DNA of 64,000 bases. Origin: Melioribacteraceae bacterium (GTDB taxonomy: Bacteria; Bacteroidota; Ignavibacteria; Ignavibacteriales; Melioribacteraceae). A program made the translations under genes and the position numbers. Under the pieces are notes generated by a model, which was not told the origin of the DNA, did no database searches, and was given only the letters and a program-made list of their open reading frames with translations. Positions 8,412 to 17,714 of the stretch are shown here, piece after piece (within the stretch, counting starts at the first letter, position 1; each line of letters opens with the position of its first letter). Location: positions 62,001 through 126,000 of the forward strand of contig JAEINS010000001.1 in NCBI GenBank assembly GCA_016342755.1. Direction: 5' to 3'.

Positions 8412-9734
8412 ATGAAACCTAAACATATATTTATACTATTTCTTTTTACGGCTTTGCCATCAATATTATCTGCACAAGATTCTCCTACTGCCGAAGCAAA
8501 CGCAAAGGCTATTGAAGCAGTACAGAAGAATGCTGATTTTTTATGGACTTTAATTGCCGCATGTATGGTGTTTTTTATGCAGGCTGGTTTTGCGTTAGTT
8601 GAAACTGGTTTAACCAGAGCAAAAAATGCGGTAAATATAATTATGAAAAATCTTATGGACTTTTCAATTGGTTCATTAGTTTTTTGGTTAATCGGGTTTG
8701 GATTAATGTTTGGTACAACAACAACCGGCTGGTTTGGAACAGATGGATTCGCACTTTCTGATTTTGCGAAAGAGGGTGATCCATGGTTGTACGTTTTCTG
8801 GATTTTCCAGGCTGTGTTTGCTGCAACTGCCGCTACAATTGTTTCCGGTGCTGCGGCAGAAAGAACAAAATTTGTTAGTTATTTAGTTTACAGTGTAATT
8901 ATATCTGCTCTAATTTATCCTATTTTCGGAAGCTGGGCATGGGGAAGTTTATATCATGGAAACGGCTGGCTTGAAGGTCTGGGATTTATTGATTTTGCCG
9001 GTTCAACTGTTGTACATTCAGTTGGAGGATGGGCTGCTCTTTCAATAGCAATAGTACTTGGACCCAGAATTGGTAAGTATGGTCCAAACGGAAAACCAAG
9101 AGCTATTCTTGGTCATAATATAACTTTGGCAGCATTAGGCGTATTTATTCTATGGTTTGGATGGTTTGGTTTTAATGCCGGCAGTACAACTGCCGCGGGA
9201 ACTGATATAGCATTAATAGCAGTTACAACAAACCTTTCTGCGGCCGCGGGTGCAATTGCAGCTATGTTTACAGCCTGGATATTAATTGGTAAGCCTGATG
9301 GTTCTATGGCATTAAACGGTGCTCTGGCCGGTCTGGTTGGCATTACAGCGGGTTGCGCAAACGTATCGCCGTTAAGTGCAATAATAATCGGGTTAATAGC
9401 GGGTATATTGGTTGTATTATCTGTGTTGTTTATAGAACGAACATTAAAAGTTGATGATCCTGTTGGTGCCATTTCTGTTCATGGTGTTTGTGGTGCATGG
9501 GGAACTTTAGCGGCCGGTTTATTTAATGTAGGGGGATTTTCTTTAAGTGTAGTTAGCGTTCAGTTGTTAGGTATTGCCGCAGCGTTTATCTGGGTATTTC
9601 CAACCACATTTGTAATCTTCAAATTAATAGATAAAACTATTGGATTAAGAGCTTCACAAGAAGATGAATTAACAGGTTTAGATATAACTGAACATGGTAT
9701 GGAAGCTTACCCTGAATGGGAGCCAATGAAATAA
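8412..9734 (+). CDS. amt: Ammonium transporter, Amt family
   Basis: A 440-residue polytopic membrane protein with an N-terminal signal sequence (FTALPSILSAQ), as is common for Amt precursors. Family hallmarks are the twin pore histidines (in STVVHSVGGWAAL and AISVHGVCGAWGTL), AGFALVETGLTRAKN and GWFGFNAGS. It conducts ammonium across the inner membrane under nitrogen limitation. AAGGAG lies at 8396-8401, 10 bases before this ATG. A second ATG at 8405 gives only a five-codon reading frame that runs past the amt start. The gap to the PII gene is 65 bases, so they are probably one transcript. Confidence 0.95.
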   Translation: MKPKHIFILFLFTALPSILSAQDSPTAEANAKAIEAVQKNADFLWTLIAACMVFFMQAGFALVETGLTRAKNAVNIIMKNLMDFSIGSLVFWLIGFGLMFGTTTTGWFGTDGFALSDFAKEGDPWLYVFWIFQAVFAATAATIVSGAAAERTKFVSYLVYSVIISALIYPIFGSWAWGSLYHGNGWLEGLGFIDFAGSTVVHSVGGWAALSIAIVLGPRIGKYGPNGKPRAILGHNITLAALGVFILWFGWFGFNAGSTTAAGTDIALIAVTTNLSAAAGAIAAMFTAWILIGKPDGSMALNGALAGLVGITAGCANVSPLSAIIIGLIAGILVVLSVLFIERTLKVDDPVGAISVHGVCGAWGTLAAGLFNVGGFSLSVVSVQLLGIAAAFIWVFPTTFVIFKLIDKTIGLRASQEDELTGLDITEHGMEAYPEWEPMK

Positions 9735-9851
9735 AATTTTTTTTACGGGGATAAATTGTATTGTCCTATTATATTGAATATAAAAGGGATGTAATAATTC
9801 CGGGAATAAAGTTTCTTATAAGAGCCTAAAGTGATAAGAAATTAATCTCTC

Positions 9852-9928
9852 TTCAGTTTTAATTCGGAAAGTACTTATTAAGAGTAATGCTTGCTTCGAC
9901 CTAAGTATAAACTGAACTTAAAACTGAA
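9852..9928. other. Long-range inverted repeat upstream of the TorF-like porin gene
   Basis: TTCAGTTTTAA (9852-9862) and its exact complement TTAAAACTGAA (9918-9928) enclose 55 bases. A shorter pair TTCTTAT/ATAAGAA lies just before. The arms end 40 bases before the ATG at 9969, so a folded leader RNA or a protein site is possible. It matches no riboswitch class I know. Confidence 0.35.
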
Positions 9929-9968
9929 TGAGAAGGTTAATTAAACTAAAACAATTAAAGGGATTGTC

Positions 9969-10673
9969 ATGAAAAAATTAAGCATGTATATAGTATTGCT
10001 GTTAACACTTTTAAATTTTATAAATGCCCAGGAACTAAGTGTTGGTACCGATGTAGTGAGCAGATATGTCTGGCGCGGTTTAGATTTTGGTAATTCACCA
10101 AGCGTTCAACCAGGTATTTCATATTCAAACGGCGGATTTGAAGCAGGAACATGGGGCGCATTTACAACCGATTCTCAGGCGAGTGGTGTCGATGAATTAG
10201 ATCTGTACGCGTCATATTCATTTTCACTTGGGAAAAGTAATTTAAGTTTAGTAGTTACAGATTATTATTTCCCAAATGCCGGAGTTAAACTAGGTAATTT
10301 CAATAACTATGATGATGAGTCGGGTGCCGGAGCACATATATTTGAGGTTGGTGCATCCTTCACTCTTAGCGAAGCATTCCCGCTGTCAATTTCGGCTTAT
10401 TCAAATGTATATAATGATGAAGATAATTCAATGTATTTTGAAGTTGGATATTCAACTTCTGTAAAAGATGTTTCGCTCGATTTGTTTGCAGGCGGTACAA
10501 CTGGCGGTGATAATGAATTTTACGGAACCGCTGATCTTAACATAATTAATGTAGGTTTAACAGTTTCAAAGGAAATAAAAATAACAGAAAGTTTTTCACT
10601 CCCGGTTTTCGGATCTTATATCATAAATCCGAATTTGGAAATCTCATATTTAGTACTTGGGATTAGTTTATAA
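9969..10673 (+). CDS. TorF-family putative porin
   Basis: A 234-residue outer-membrane protein with signal peptide (YIVLLLTLLNFINAQ). Mature residues begin LSVGTDVVSRYVWRGLDFG, the start signature of the TIGR02001/TorF putative porin family. The rest is a run of amphipathic beta strands ending in a hydrophobic strand (LEISYLVLGISL), as needed for barrel assembly. It follows amt by 234 bases and could be a porin for ammonium or small nitrogen compounds, which is inference from position. The convergent nitrilase gene ends only 7 bases away. Confidence 0.75.
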   Translation: MKKLSMYIVLLLTLLNFINAQELSVGTDVVSRYVWRGLDFGNSPSVQPGISYSNGGFEAGTWGAFTTDSQASGVDELDLYASYSFSLGKSNLSLVVTDYYFPNAGVKLGNFNNYDDESGAGAHIFEVGASFTLSEAFPLSISAYSNVYNDEDNSMYFEVGYSTSVKDVSLDLFAGGTTGGDNEFYGTADLNIINVGLTVSKEIKITESFSLPVFGSYIINPNLEISYLVLGISL

Positions 10674-10680
10674 CCTCCTC

Positions 10681-11448
10681 TTAGATTAGTGTGATGTCGT
10701 TGAGAAACGGGAATTTTTTTCTCGTTTCTCTTGTTTTTTCCAGGTCAATTTCTATTGTAAATATTTTCTCTTCATCTGTGCAAATTATAACTTCTTTTCC
10801 CATCGGGTCAAATACAGCACTGGCACCATTAAATTCGGCCATATTATCTTTACCAACTCTGTTTACGCCAATTATATAACACTGATTTTCAATTGCTCTG
10901 GCTTTTAGCAATGTTTTCCAATGATCAATACGGGTTACAGGCCAATTAGCAATATTTATAATTATTTCGCAGCGTTCTTTGCCATAAGCCCGGTAAAGCT
11001 CGGGAAATCTAAGATCATAACAAATTGAAAGCCCGATTTTAACTTTATTAATATGTGTTATAACAGTTTCTTTAGAAGAGGAATAATGCTCTTGTTCATT
11101 AACAAATGAGAAAGGGTGAATTTTTCTATATCTGGCATTGATTAATCCGTTATCAAAGTGAACTAAAGAATTATATAAATCCTCGTCATCTTTTTCTATT
11201 ATTCCGGCAAAAAAATGATTTTTATATTTTCTTGAAACATTCATAAAAAACTGAGTACCTGAACCGTCCATTTCTTCCGCAAACTTTCCCGATTCCATTG
11301 TAAAGCCGGTCAGTGTCATTTCCGGGAATATTACTGCATCAACTTTAGGCAGTTCATTTTCCAAAAGTTTATTTAAATTTAGAATATTATTTGCCGGTTC
11401 TTCCCATTCAGGCGAAAATTGAACTAACGCGATTTTTAGTTTATCCAT
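10681..11448 (-). CDS. Nitrilase-superfamily amidohydrolase, omega-amidase-like
   Basis: A 255-residue carbon-nitrogen hydrolase. The Glu-Lys-Cys triad is visible: E43 in VIFPEMTLTGF, K109 in YRKIHPFS and C143 in LSICYDLRFPELYR. This pattern and the length match the omega-amidase/YafV branch, which hydrolyses alpha-ketoglutaramate or alpha-ketosuccinamate. Neighbouring amino-acid and nitrogen genes are consistent, but the substrate is not proven. Cytoplasmic. It is transcribed alone, convergent to the porin gene and divergent from the SpmAB gene. Confidence 0.85.
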   Translation of the reverse strand: MDKLKIALVQFSPEWEEPANNILNLNKLLENELPKVDAVIFPEMTLTGFTMESGKFAEEMDGSGTQFFMNVSRKYKNHFFAGIIEKDDEDLYNSLVHFDNGLINARYRKIHPFSFVNEQEHYSSSKETVITHINKVKIGLSICYDLRFPELYRAYGKERCEIIINIANWPVTRIDHWKTLLKARAIENQCYIIGVNRVGKDNMAEFNGASAVFDPMGKEVIICTDEEKIFTIEIDLEKTRETRKKFPFLNDITLI

Positions 11449-11561
11449 AGAGCATTTTTATTTTTATGAATGATTAAGTCAATTATAGCAAGAAAATTTA
11501 TAATATTAAAAGAAAAAATGATGTAATTTTATGAAAAGAGTCTTAACTTAACACTTCGTAT

Positions 11562-11576
11562 AAATGATAATCATTT
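11562..11576. promoter_or_regulatory. Fur-box-like palindrome
   Basis: AAATGAT-A-ATCATTT is a perfect 7-1-7 palindrome and contains TGATAATCATT, which resembles the core of Fur-family operators (TGATAATnATTATCA). It lies 68 bases before the SpmAB gene and 114 bases before the divergent nitrilase start. A metal-responsive operator is possible; chance is not excluded in AT-rich DNA. Confidence 0.4.
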
Positions 11577-11643
11577 TAATAAATAAATATAAAATTGGAG
11601 TAATAAATTATAGAACCAACACATATTATGGGGAAAATATAGT

Positions 11644-13275
11644 ATGCTAAATTATGTATGGATGGGACTCATTCTGCTTGGAATCAGTCTTGCACTCATT
11701 ACAGATTTTGTTGACAAAGGTGAAAACAAATATCGTAATGGGGAACAACTTCCGGTGGAAATTATTTTTAATGAAAAATTTAATTCCAACATCGACAAAT
11801 CATATCAGACACAACTACAGGTAACATCAAAACAGTTTAATCAGTTTTACGATCAGAATATTAAAAACGATTTTATCCAGCCGGCACAAGTTACTGTCGA
11901 CAGCAAAAAAAATCAGATTTTACTTTATCTAAAAACCAGCGAAACAACTCCCGGTTTCTGGAAAGAGATGGCAGGTATTACCGGAAAAGAAAATGATCTT
12001 ACCGGTACTGTTAATATTTCGGGCATGAAAGATTCTTTAACTGCGAGAGGATCAGTTATACTTGAAAGTGTTTCGTTTTCAAAAATGAAAGCTGTAACAA
12101 ATTCAGCATTAGATTATGCCGGAACCGCGGTTGAAATTGCACTTGGATTGATAGGTATAATGGCACTTTGGCTTGGAATTATGAAAGTAGCTGAAGAAGC
12201 CGGATTAATTAAAAAACTAGCAAAAGCCGTGAGACCGCTAACAAGATTTTTATTTCCCGATGTTCCACCCGATCATCCGGCCATTGGTTCTATGATTATG
12301 AACATGTCGGCCAATATGCTTGGTCTGGGAAATGCCGCGACGCCATTTGGTCTTAAAGCTATGGAAGAACTTGAATCGCTTAACAAACATAAAGGCACTG
12401 CAACAAATGCAATGTGTACATTTTTAGCAGTAAATACCGCTGGTTTAACTATGATACCGGCAACAGCCATTGCTATCAGATCAGCGGCCGGTAGTAGTGA
12501 CCCTGCTATTATTATTGGAACTTCAGCGTTTGGTGCAATTTGTGCAACTACAGTGGGATTAACAGCTTCAAAAGTTTTAGAAAAATTTACAGCGGTTGAC
12601 GGTACTAAATCTACTTTAGGAAAATCATTTTTTAAAGGGCTTGGAATTGTAGTGTTAATAGCTGCATTGGTAGCGGTACTAACTGTTACTGGCGTTCTTT
12701 CAAGCATATTTTCAACCGTTAGTTTTATTGATGCTGAATTATTCAAGAGTATTATTCAAGTAATATCAACTTTAGCAATCCCTTTAATAATGTTTACATT
12801 TATAACCTTTGGGGTTATTAAAAAAGTAAAAATATATGAAGTATTTGTTGAAGGCGCTAAAGAAGGTTTTAACGTTGCAATAAGAATCATACCATATTTA
12901 GTAGCTATGTTAGTGGCAATAGGTGTTTTTAGAGCTGGCGGCGGAATGGATTTTCTTATTATAATATTAAAACCCATGACTCAATTAATAGGAATGCCTG
13001 CGGAAGCTTTACCAATGGCACTTATGAGACCTTTATCGGGTAGCGGCTCACTTGGTATTATGGCTGAGATAATTGCAACTCATGGTGCTGACTCGACTAT
13101 TGGTATAATGGTTTCAACATTTTTTGGAAGTACCGAGACAACATTTTATGTATTAGCAGTTTATTTTGGTGCTGCAAATATTAAAAGAAGCAGACACGCT
13201 CTAGTAGCCGGTTTATTAGCTGATGCTGCCGGTATTATTGCGGCAGTGTTTATTGTTAATTTATTATTTGGATAA
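11644..13275 (+). CDS. SpmA-SpmB fusion, nucleoside-recognition ('Gate') domain membrane protein
   Basis: A 543-residue membrane protein. Residues 1-25 form a first membrane segment; residues 26-150 are a soluble, probably extracytoplasmic insert. The SpmA-like part follows (GIMALWLGIMKVAEEAGL, NMSANMLGLGNAATPFGLKAM) and then, after about residue 330, the SpmB-like part (PYLVAMLVAIGVFRAGGG, MRPLSGSGSLGI, GSTETTFYVLAVYFGAANIK). In Bacillus SpmA and SpmB are separate proteins needed for spore-core dehydration; fused forms are common in non-sporulating Bacteroidota, with unknown substrate. Four bases separate it from the dehydrogenase gene downstream. Confidence 0.85.
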   Translation: MLNYVWMGLILLGISLALITDFVDKGENKYRNGEQLPVEIIFNEKFNSNIDKSYQTQLQVTSKQFNQFYDQNIKNDFIQPAQVTVDSKKNQILLYLKTSETTPGFWKEMAGITGKENDLTGTVNISGMKDSLTARGSVILESVSFSKMKAVTNSALDYAGTAVEIALGLIGIMALWLGIMKVAEEAGLIKKLAKAVRPLTRFLFPDVPPDHPAIGSMIMNMSANMLGLGNAATPFGLKAMEELESLNKHKGTATNAMCTFLAVNTAGLTMIPATAIAIRSAAGSSDPAIIIGTSAFGAICATTVGLTASKVLEKFTAVDGTKSTLGKSFFKGLGIVVLIAALVAVLTVTGVLSSIFSTVSFIDAELFKSIIQVISTLAIPLIMFTFITFGVIKKVKIYEVFVEGAKEGFNVAIRIIPYLVAMLVAIGVFRAGGGMDFLIIILKPMTQLIGMPAEALPMALMRPLSGSGSLGIMAEIIATHGADSTIGIMVSTFFGSTETTFYVLAVYFGAANIKRSRHALVAGLLADAAGIIAAVFIVNLLFG

Positions 13276-13278
13276 TCT

Positions 13279-14232
13279 ATGAAAGTATTTATTACAAGGA
13301 AGATACCGGCTCTGGCTGAGGAAACTTTAATAAATAAAGGGGTTGGTGTAACTGTCTTTAAAAAGGATAGATCAATAACTTCTGATGAGCTTATTAAAGG
13401 TGCAAAAAATGCCGATGGAATAATAAGTTTGTTAACAGATAAAATAGATAAAAATGTAATTGATCAACTTCCTAATTGTAAAGTTATAGCTAATTATGCT
13501 GTTGGTTACAATAATATTGATATTGTATATGCCGGTGAAAAGGGAATTGTAGTTACAAACACTCCGGATATACTTACAGATGCAACTGCTGATATTGCAA
13601 TGGCACTTATGTTAGCCTGTGCAAGGAGAATTCCGGATGGCGAAGAAATGATGCGTTCGGATAAGTTTGTTGGATGGAAACCGCAGCTTTTGCTCGGTAT
13701 TGAATTAAGAGGAAAAACTGTTGGTATAATTGGTGCCGGCAGAATTGGACAAGAGACTGCCAGGCGTGCAAAAGCATTTGGTACAAATATCATTTATTAC
13801 AACAGATCTTTAAAGCCAGAATTTGAAAAGGAAACCGGAGCGAAGAAAGTTTCACTTAATAAGTTATTAAAAACTTCGGATATAATTTCACTGCATGTTC
13901 CGTTAAATGATAAAACTATGCACATGTTAAATTCTGAAAACATGGAGCTGATGAAAGAGCGTGCTATACTTATTAATACCGCGCGGGGTGAAGTTGTAGA
14001 TGAAAAATATTTGATTAAAATGCTGCGCGAAAAAAGAATTTTTTCAGCCGGATTTGATGTTTATTATAACGAGCCAAAAGTTAATAAAGCATTATTAAAA
14101 TTAAAAAATGCAGTATTGCTGCCTCACTTGGGAAGTGCTACGTTTGAGGCAAGAGACGGAATGGCAAAATTAGCGGCGGATAATATTCTAAATGTGTTAA
14201 ATACGAAAAAGGCAATTACTCCGGTTAACTAA
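13279..14232 (+). CDS. D-2-hydroxyacid dehydrogenase (glyoxylate/hydroxypyruvate reductase type)
   Basis: A 317-residue NAD(P)-dependent dehydrogenase. The nucleotide-binding motif is VGIIGAGRIGQETARRAKAF, the catalytic Arg lies in NTARGEVVD and the catalytic His in LLPHLGSAT, with GFDVYYNEP just before. Overall it resembles GhrB/GyaR-type glyoxylate or hydroxypyruvate reductases and D-glycerate dehydrogenase. Exact substrate cannot be read from the sequence. It probably shares a transcript with the SpmAB gene; alanine dehydrogenase follows after 71 bases. Confidence 0.85.
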   Translation: MKVFITRKIPALAEETLINKGVGVTVFKKDRSITSDELIKGAKNADGIISLLTDKIDKNVIDQLPNCKVIANYAVGYNNIDIVYAGEKGIVVTNTPDILTDATADIAMALMLACARRIPDGEEMMRSDKFVGWKPQLLLGIELRGKTVGIIGAGRIGQETARRAKAFGTNIIYYNRSLKPEFEKETGAKKVSLNKLLKTSDIISLHVPLNDKTMHMLNSENMELMKERAILINTARGEVVDEKYLIKMLREKRIFSAGFDVYYNEPKVNKALLKLKNAVLLPHLGSATFEARDGMAKLAADNILNVLNTKKAITPVN

Positions 14233-14303
14233 TATTTTAGACTTTGAAAATAGTATGATTTTGAATATTTTCTATCACTATAAAATTAAATAAAGAAAAC
14301 GTT

Positions 14304-15425
14304 ATGAGAATAGGTATACCAAAAGAAACTTTTACTGATGAAAAAAGAGTTGCTATTACACCATCTGGTGTAGATATGCTGGTAAAATCCGGTCACACCA
14401 TTTTTATTGAAAGTACTGCCGGTGATAAATGCCATTTTACCGATGAAGATTATAGAAAAGTCGGCGCTAATGTTGTTTATACTCCTGATGAAGTTTTTCA
14501 GAGATCCGAGCTAATATCAAAAGTTGCTCCCATTACAGAAAAAGAATTAGAGTTTTTACAAGAAGGACAAATAGTTTTTTCTTTTCTGCACCTTGAAGTT
14601 GGTCAGAAGAAGATAATTGAAAAACTGATTGAGAAAAAAGTTACTGCAATAAGTTATGAATTAGTTGAACGTGACGGAGACCTTCCTGTATTGCAGGCAA
14701 TGAGTGAAATTGCCGGACAATTAGCTGTAGAAGTTGGTGAATCGTATATGGCTAATGCTCATGAAAACAGCAGGGGGATTTTAATGGGCGGATTAACGGG
14801 TGTTGCCGGTGCCGCTATTGTAATTCTTGGCGCAGGTGTTGTAGGATTAAATGCCGCACGTGCCGCTATTGGAAGAGGTGCCCAGGTAATTGTTTTAGAC
14901 AAAGATATAAGAAGATTAAGCAGAATTGAAAATCTGATAGCTAAAGGAATTACTACTGTTGTAGCAAATCCTTATACTATTGAAAGAAGTGTAAAATACG
15001 CTGATCTTCTAATTGCTGCAGTTTCTATGCGCGGTACAAAATCGGCGCATATTGTTACTGAAGAAATGGTGAAATCCATGAAAAAAGGATCTGTTATAGT
15101 TGATGTATCCATTGACCAAGGCGGATGTGTAGAGACCTCACATCCAACATCATTAACTGATCCGGTTTACGTTAAAAATAACGTAATACATTATTGTGTT
15201 CCTAACATTCCTGCAAGAGTATGTAGAACAGCTTCATTTGCGATAACTAATGTTGCTGTGCCATACATCGAAAACATAGCTAATAACGGACTTTCTCACG
15301 CTTTATCAAGTGACGAAGGTTTAGTTAAAGGTGTTTGTGTACATAATGGAACTTGTTCCAACAAGATAATAGCTGAGTCTTTTGGACTTGAGTTTAGAAG
15401 ACTGCATTTATTTTCAACAAATTAA
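14304..15425 (+). CDS. ald: Alanine dehydrogenase
   Basis: A 373-residue enzyme converting L-alanine, NAD+ and water to pyruvate, ammonia and NADH. The N-terminus MRIGIPKETFTDEKRVAITP contains the substrate-binding Arg and Lys region; the dinucleotide fold is VILGAGVVGLNAARAA; VDVSIDQGG and HYCVPNIPARVCRTAS are family hallmarks. In many Bacteroidota ald neighbours porX and tsaE, from my memory of such genomes; here they are about 9 kb apart with sprA between. The CoA-transferase gene follows closely. Confidence 0.93.
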   Translation: MRIGIPKETFTDEKRVAITPSGVDMLVKSGHTIFIESTAGDKCHFTDEDYRKVGANVVYTPDEVFQRSELISKVAPITEKELEFLQEGQIVFSFLHLEVGQKKIIEKLIEKKVTAISYELVERDGDLPVLQAMSEIAGQLAVEVGESYMANAHENSRGILMGGLTGVAGAAIVILGAGVVGLNAARAAIGRGAQVIVLDKDIRRLSRIENLIAKGITTVVANPYTIERSVKYADLLIAAVSMRGTKSAHIVTEEMVKSMKKGSVIVDVSIDQGGCVETSHPTSLTDPVYVKNNVIHYCVPNIPARVCRTASFAITNVAVPYIENIANNGLSHALSSDEGLVKGVCVHNGTCSNKIIAESFGLEFRRLHLFSTN

Positions 15426-15440
15426 GTTTTGAAGGTGATT

Positions 15441-16793
15441 ATGACAATGGATGAAATAAAAGTTGGTAAACCTAATACGGCACCCTGGTTAAGGATTTAT
15501 AATGAAAAATTAGTTCCGGTTGAGGAAGCTGTTAAGGTAATTAAATCTGGCGATAAAATAGTTGTACAGCCCGGATGCGCCTCGCCAAGAACAATTATCG
15601 ATGCAATGGTTAACCGCAAAGAAGAATTAGAAAATGTAGACATATACCATATACTGGTTGTTGGACCTCTTTCGTATATAGAACCGGGGATGGAAAAACA
15701 TTTTAGACACACGGCTTTTTTTATTGGCGGTAATGCCAGAAAAGCTGTTAGTGAAGGAAGGGCAGATGCGGTTCCAATTCATTTACACGAAGTAACAATG
15801 TTATTTAAAAGAGATATTATTAAACCTGATGTTGCTTTTATTAATGTTTCGCCTCCTGATGAACATGGATTTTGCAGTTACGGTATTGATGTTGGTAATA
15901 TTAAAACTCCCGCCGAAAAGTCCAAGATCATTATTGCTCAAATAAATAAGCAGATGCCAAGGGGTTTAGGAAACAGTTTTATTCATATAAATAAAATTCA
16001 TTATCTTGTTGAAGTTGACGATCCATTGGTAGAATTACCTCAGGTTGCTCCTGATACTTCGCAGACTGTTCTTGATGTTTATGATAAAATAGGGCAGAAT
16101 GTTGCCAGTCTTATTGAAGACGGAAGTACATTGCAAATGGGAATAGGCGCAATCCCGGACTCTGTATTAAAATACCTACATACAAAAAAGGATTTAGGGA
16201 TTCACACAGAAATGTTTTCTGATGGATTGATTGATTTAATTATGGAAGGTGTAATTACCGGTGAGAAAAAAACTATTCACCCGGGAAAGATAATTGCCGG
16301 ATTTGTTCTTGGAACTAAAAGAGCATTCGATTATGTAGACAATAATCCCGTATTCGAATTCCATCCGCAAGAGTATGTTAATGATCCGTTTATTATTCAG
16401 CAGAATACTAAAATGGTTGCTATAAACTCTTCGATAGAAGTTGATGTAACCGGTCAGGTTTGTTCCGATTCCATTGGAACAAAATTATTTAGCGGATTTG
16501 GCGGACAAGTTGATTTTATAAGGGGTGCGGCTCATTCAGAAGGCGGAAAGCCAATTATAGCTTTACCGGCTACAACAAAGGATGAAAGAATTTCCCGTAT
16601 AGTTCCAATGTTAAAACCCGGAGCCGGTGTTGTTACTTCAAGAGCGGATGTTCATTATGTTGTTACCGAATTTGGTGTTGCTTATCTGTTTGGCAAATCT
16701 ATTAGAGAAAGAGCTAAAGCACTTATAAATATTGCTCATCCAAAATTTAGAGATGAGTTAACAAAATTTGTAAAAGATACATATAATTTTTAA
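15441..16793 (+). CDS. Acetyl-CoA hydrolase/transferase family (acetate or 4-hydroxybutyrate CoA-transferase)
   Basis: A 450-residue family I-type CoA transferase. The N-terminal half contains GDKIVVQPGCASPR and NVSPPDEHGFCSYG; the C-terminal half contains the catalytic-Glu motif GIHTEMFSDGLIDL and the CoA-binding GGQVDFIRGAAHSEGG. Such enzymes move CoA between acetate and another acid and often work in fermentation or in acetate switching. I start at ATG-15441, which has AAGGTG 5 bases upstream, rather than at TTG-15429, which lies on the Shine-Dalgarno itself. It is 15 bases after ald. Confidence 0.85.
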   Translation: MTMDEIKVGKPNTAPWLRIYNEKLVPVEEAVKVIKSGDKIVVQPGCASPRTIIDAMVNRKEELENVDIYHILVVGPLSYIEPGMEKHFRHTAFFIGGNARKAVSEGRADAVPIHLHEVTMLFKRDIIKPDVAFINVSPPDEHGFCSYGIDVGNIKTPAEKSKIIIAQINKQMPRGLGNSFIHINKIHYLVEVDDPLVELPQVAPDTSQTVLDVYDKIGQNVASLIEDGSTLQMGIGAIPDSVLKYLHTKKDLGIHTEMFSDGLIDLIMEGVITGEKKTIHPGKIIAGFVLGTKRAFDYVDNNPVFEFHPQEYVNDPFIIQQNTKMVAINSSIEVDVTGQVCSDSIGTKLFSGFGGQVDFIRGAAHSEGGKPIIALPATTKDERISRIVPMLKPGAGVVTSRADVHYVVTEFGVAYLFGKSIRERAKALINIAHPKFRDELTKFVKDTYNF

Positions 16794-16809
16794 AAAGAAA
16801 TGAGAAAGT

Positions 16810-17496
16810 ATGATTGCTGTTATTGGTGATGTTCACGGTTGCTTTTTAACATTGGTAAAATTATTTAATAAAATCAGAATTTCATATCCCCATGTTCCTA
16901 TTTATTGTGTAGGGGATTTAGTTGATAGAGGAAATAATAGTTATGATGTACTTCGGTTTATGATTGATGAAAGAATAAACTTTACCGCCGGCAATCATGA
17001 TTATATGTTTTACGATTTCTTTAAAGATCCTTCAAGTAATTTAGCCCGAACCTGGGTATTTAATGGAAATGAAGCTACCATAGAATCGTACGAAGAACAT
17101 AATAGGGAATTATACCTTCATTTAGATCATATAAAAAAGACACCGTTTTTTTATGATTTAGATGATTGTTTTATTTCGCATGCAGGAATATCGGAACATT
17201 ACAGACGAATTATTGAAAGCGAAAATTATAGCAGCGAAATTTTATCCGAAGTTGTAAATAATAATTTCCGTAATGATGATGGCGTATTGTGGGCCAGGGG
17301 AGCTCTTCTTAATATTGGAAAACTCCAGGTAGTTGGTCATACAAAAAACAAAGATGTAACTTTTGATGAATCCTCAAACACGGTTTATATTGATACTGGT
17401 GCATGTGTTGGAAACAAATTAAGCGCGGTTGTTGTACATCAGCATAAAATTATTGAAACTTTGGAAGAAAAAACTCATTTAAATGATATAATTTAA
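16810..17496 (+). CDS. Calcineurin-like serine/threonine protein phosphatase
   Basis: A 228-residue metallophosphatase. Its metal-binding motifs are complete: GDVHGC near the start, GDLVDRGNNSYD, AGNHDYM, and the C-terminal VVGHTKN. This order is that of PPP-type bacterial phosphatases (PrpA/PrpB-like) and diadenosine tetraphosphatases; the short length and family context do not separate them. Cytoplasmic. It follows the CoA transferase by 16 bases. The 218 bases after it, before sprA, show no clear terminator. Confidence 0.8.
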   Translation: MIAVIGDVHGCFLTLVKLFNKIRISYPHVPIYCVGDLVDRGNNSYDVLRFMIDERINFTAGNHDYMFYDFFKDPSSNLARTWVFNGNEATIESYEEHNRELYLHLDHIKKTPFFYDLDDCFISHAGISEHYRRIIESENYSSEILSEVVNNNFRNDDGVLWARGALLNIGKLQVVGHTKNKDVTFDESSNTVYIDTGACVGNKLSAVVVHQHKIIETLEEKTHLNDII

Positions 17497-17714
17497 GAAT
17501 CTTAAATTTATAATATCTAAAATTCAATTAAATATGGAATGGTTATTATACCTTAGAAAAATTGGTCAAAATTTTATGCATACCCATAAAACCATTGATA
17601 TTAAAGAAGAGAATAAATAAGTTTATCGTTACTAATAATAAATCAGAGGTAAAATAGGAAAATTTTTACTATAATTGCATTTTTAAATTTTATTCATCGG
17701 TAAAATATAGTTTT

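Noticed and set aside
12273..12746. 157-residue antisense open frame inside the SpmAB gene
   Set aside because: Low-complexity composition mirroring a membrane protein on the other strand; the sense gene is certain. The same holds for the antisense frame at 9113-9472 in amt.
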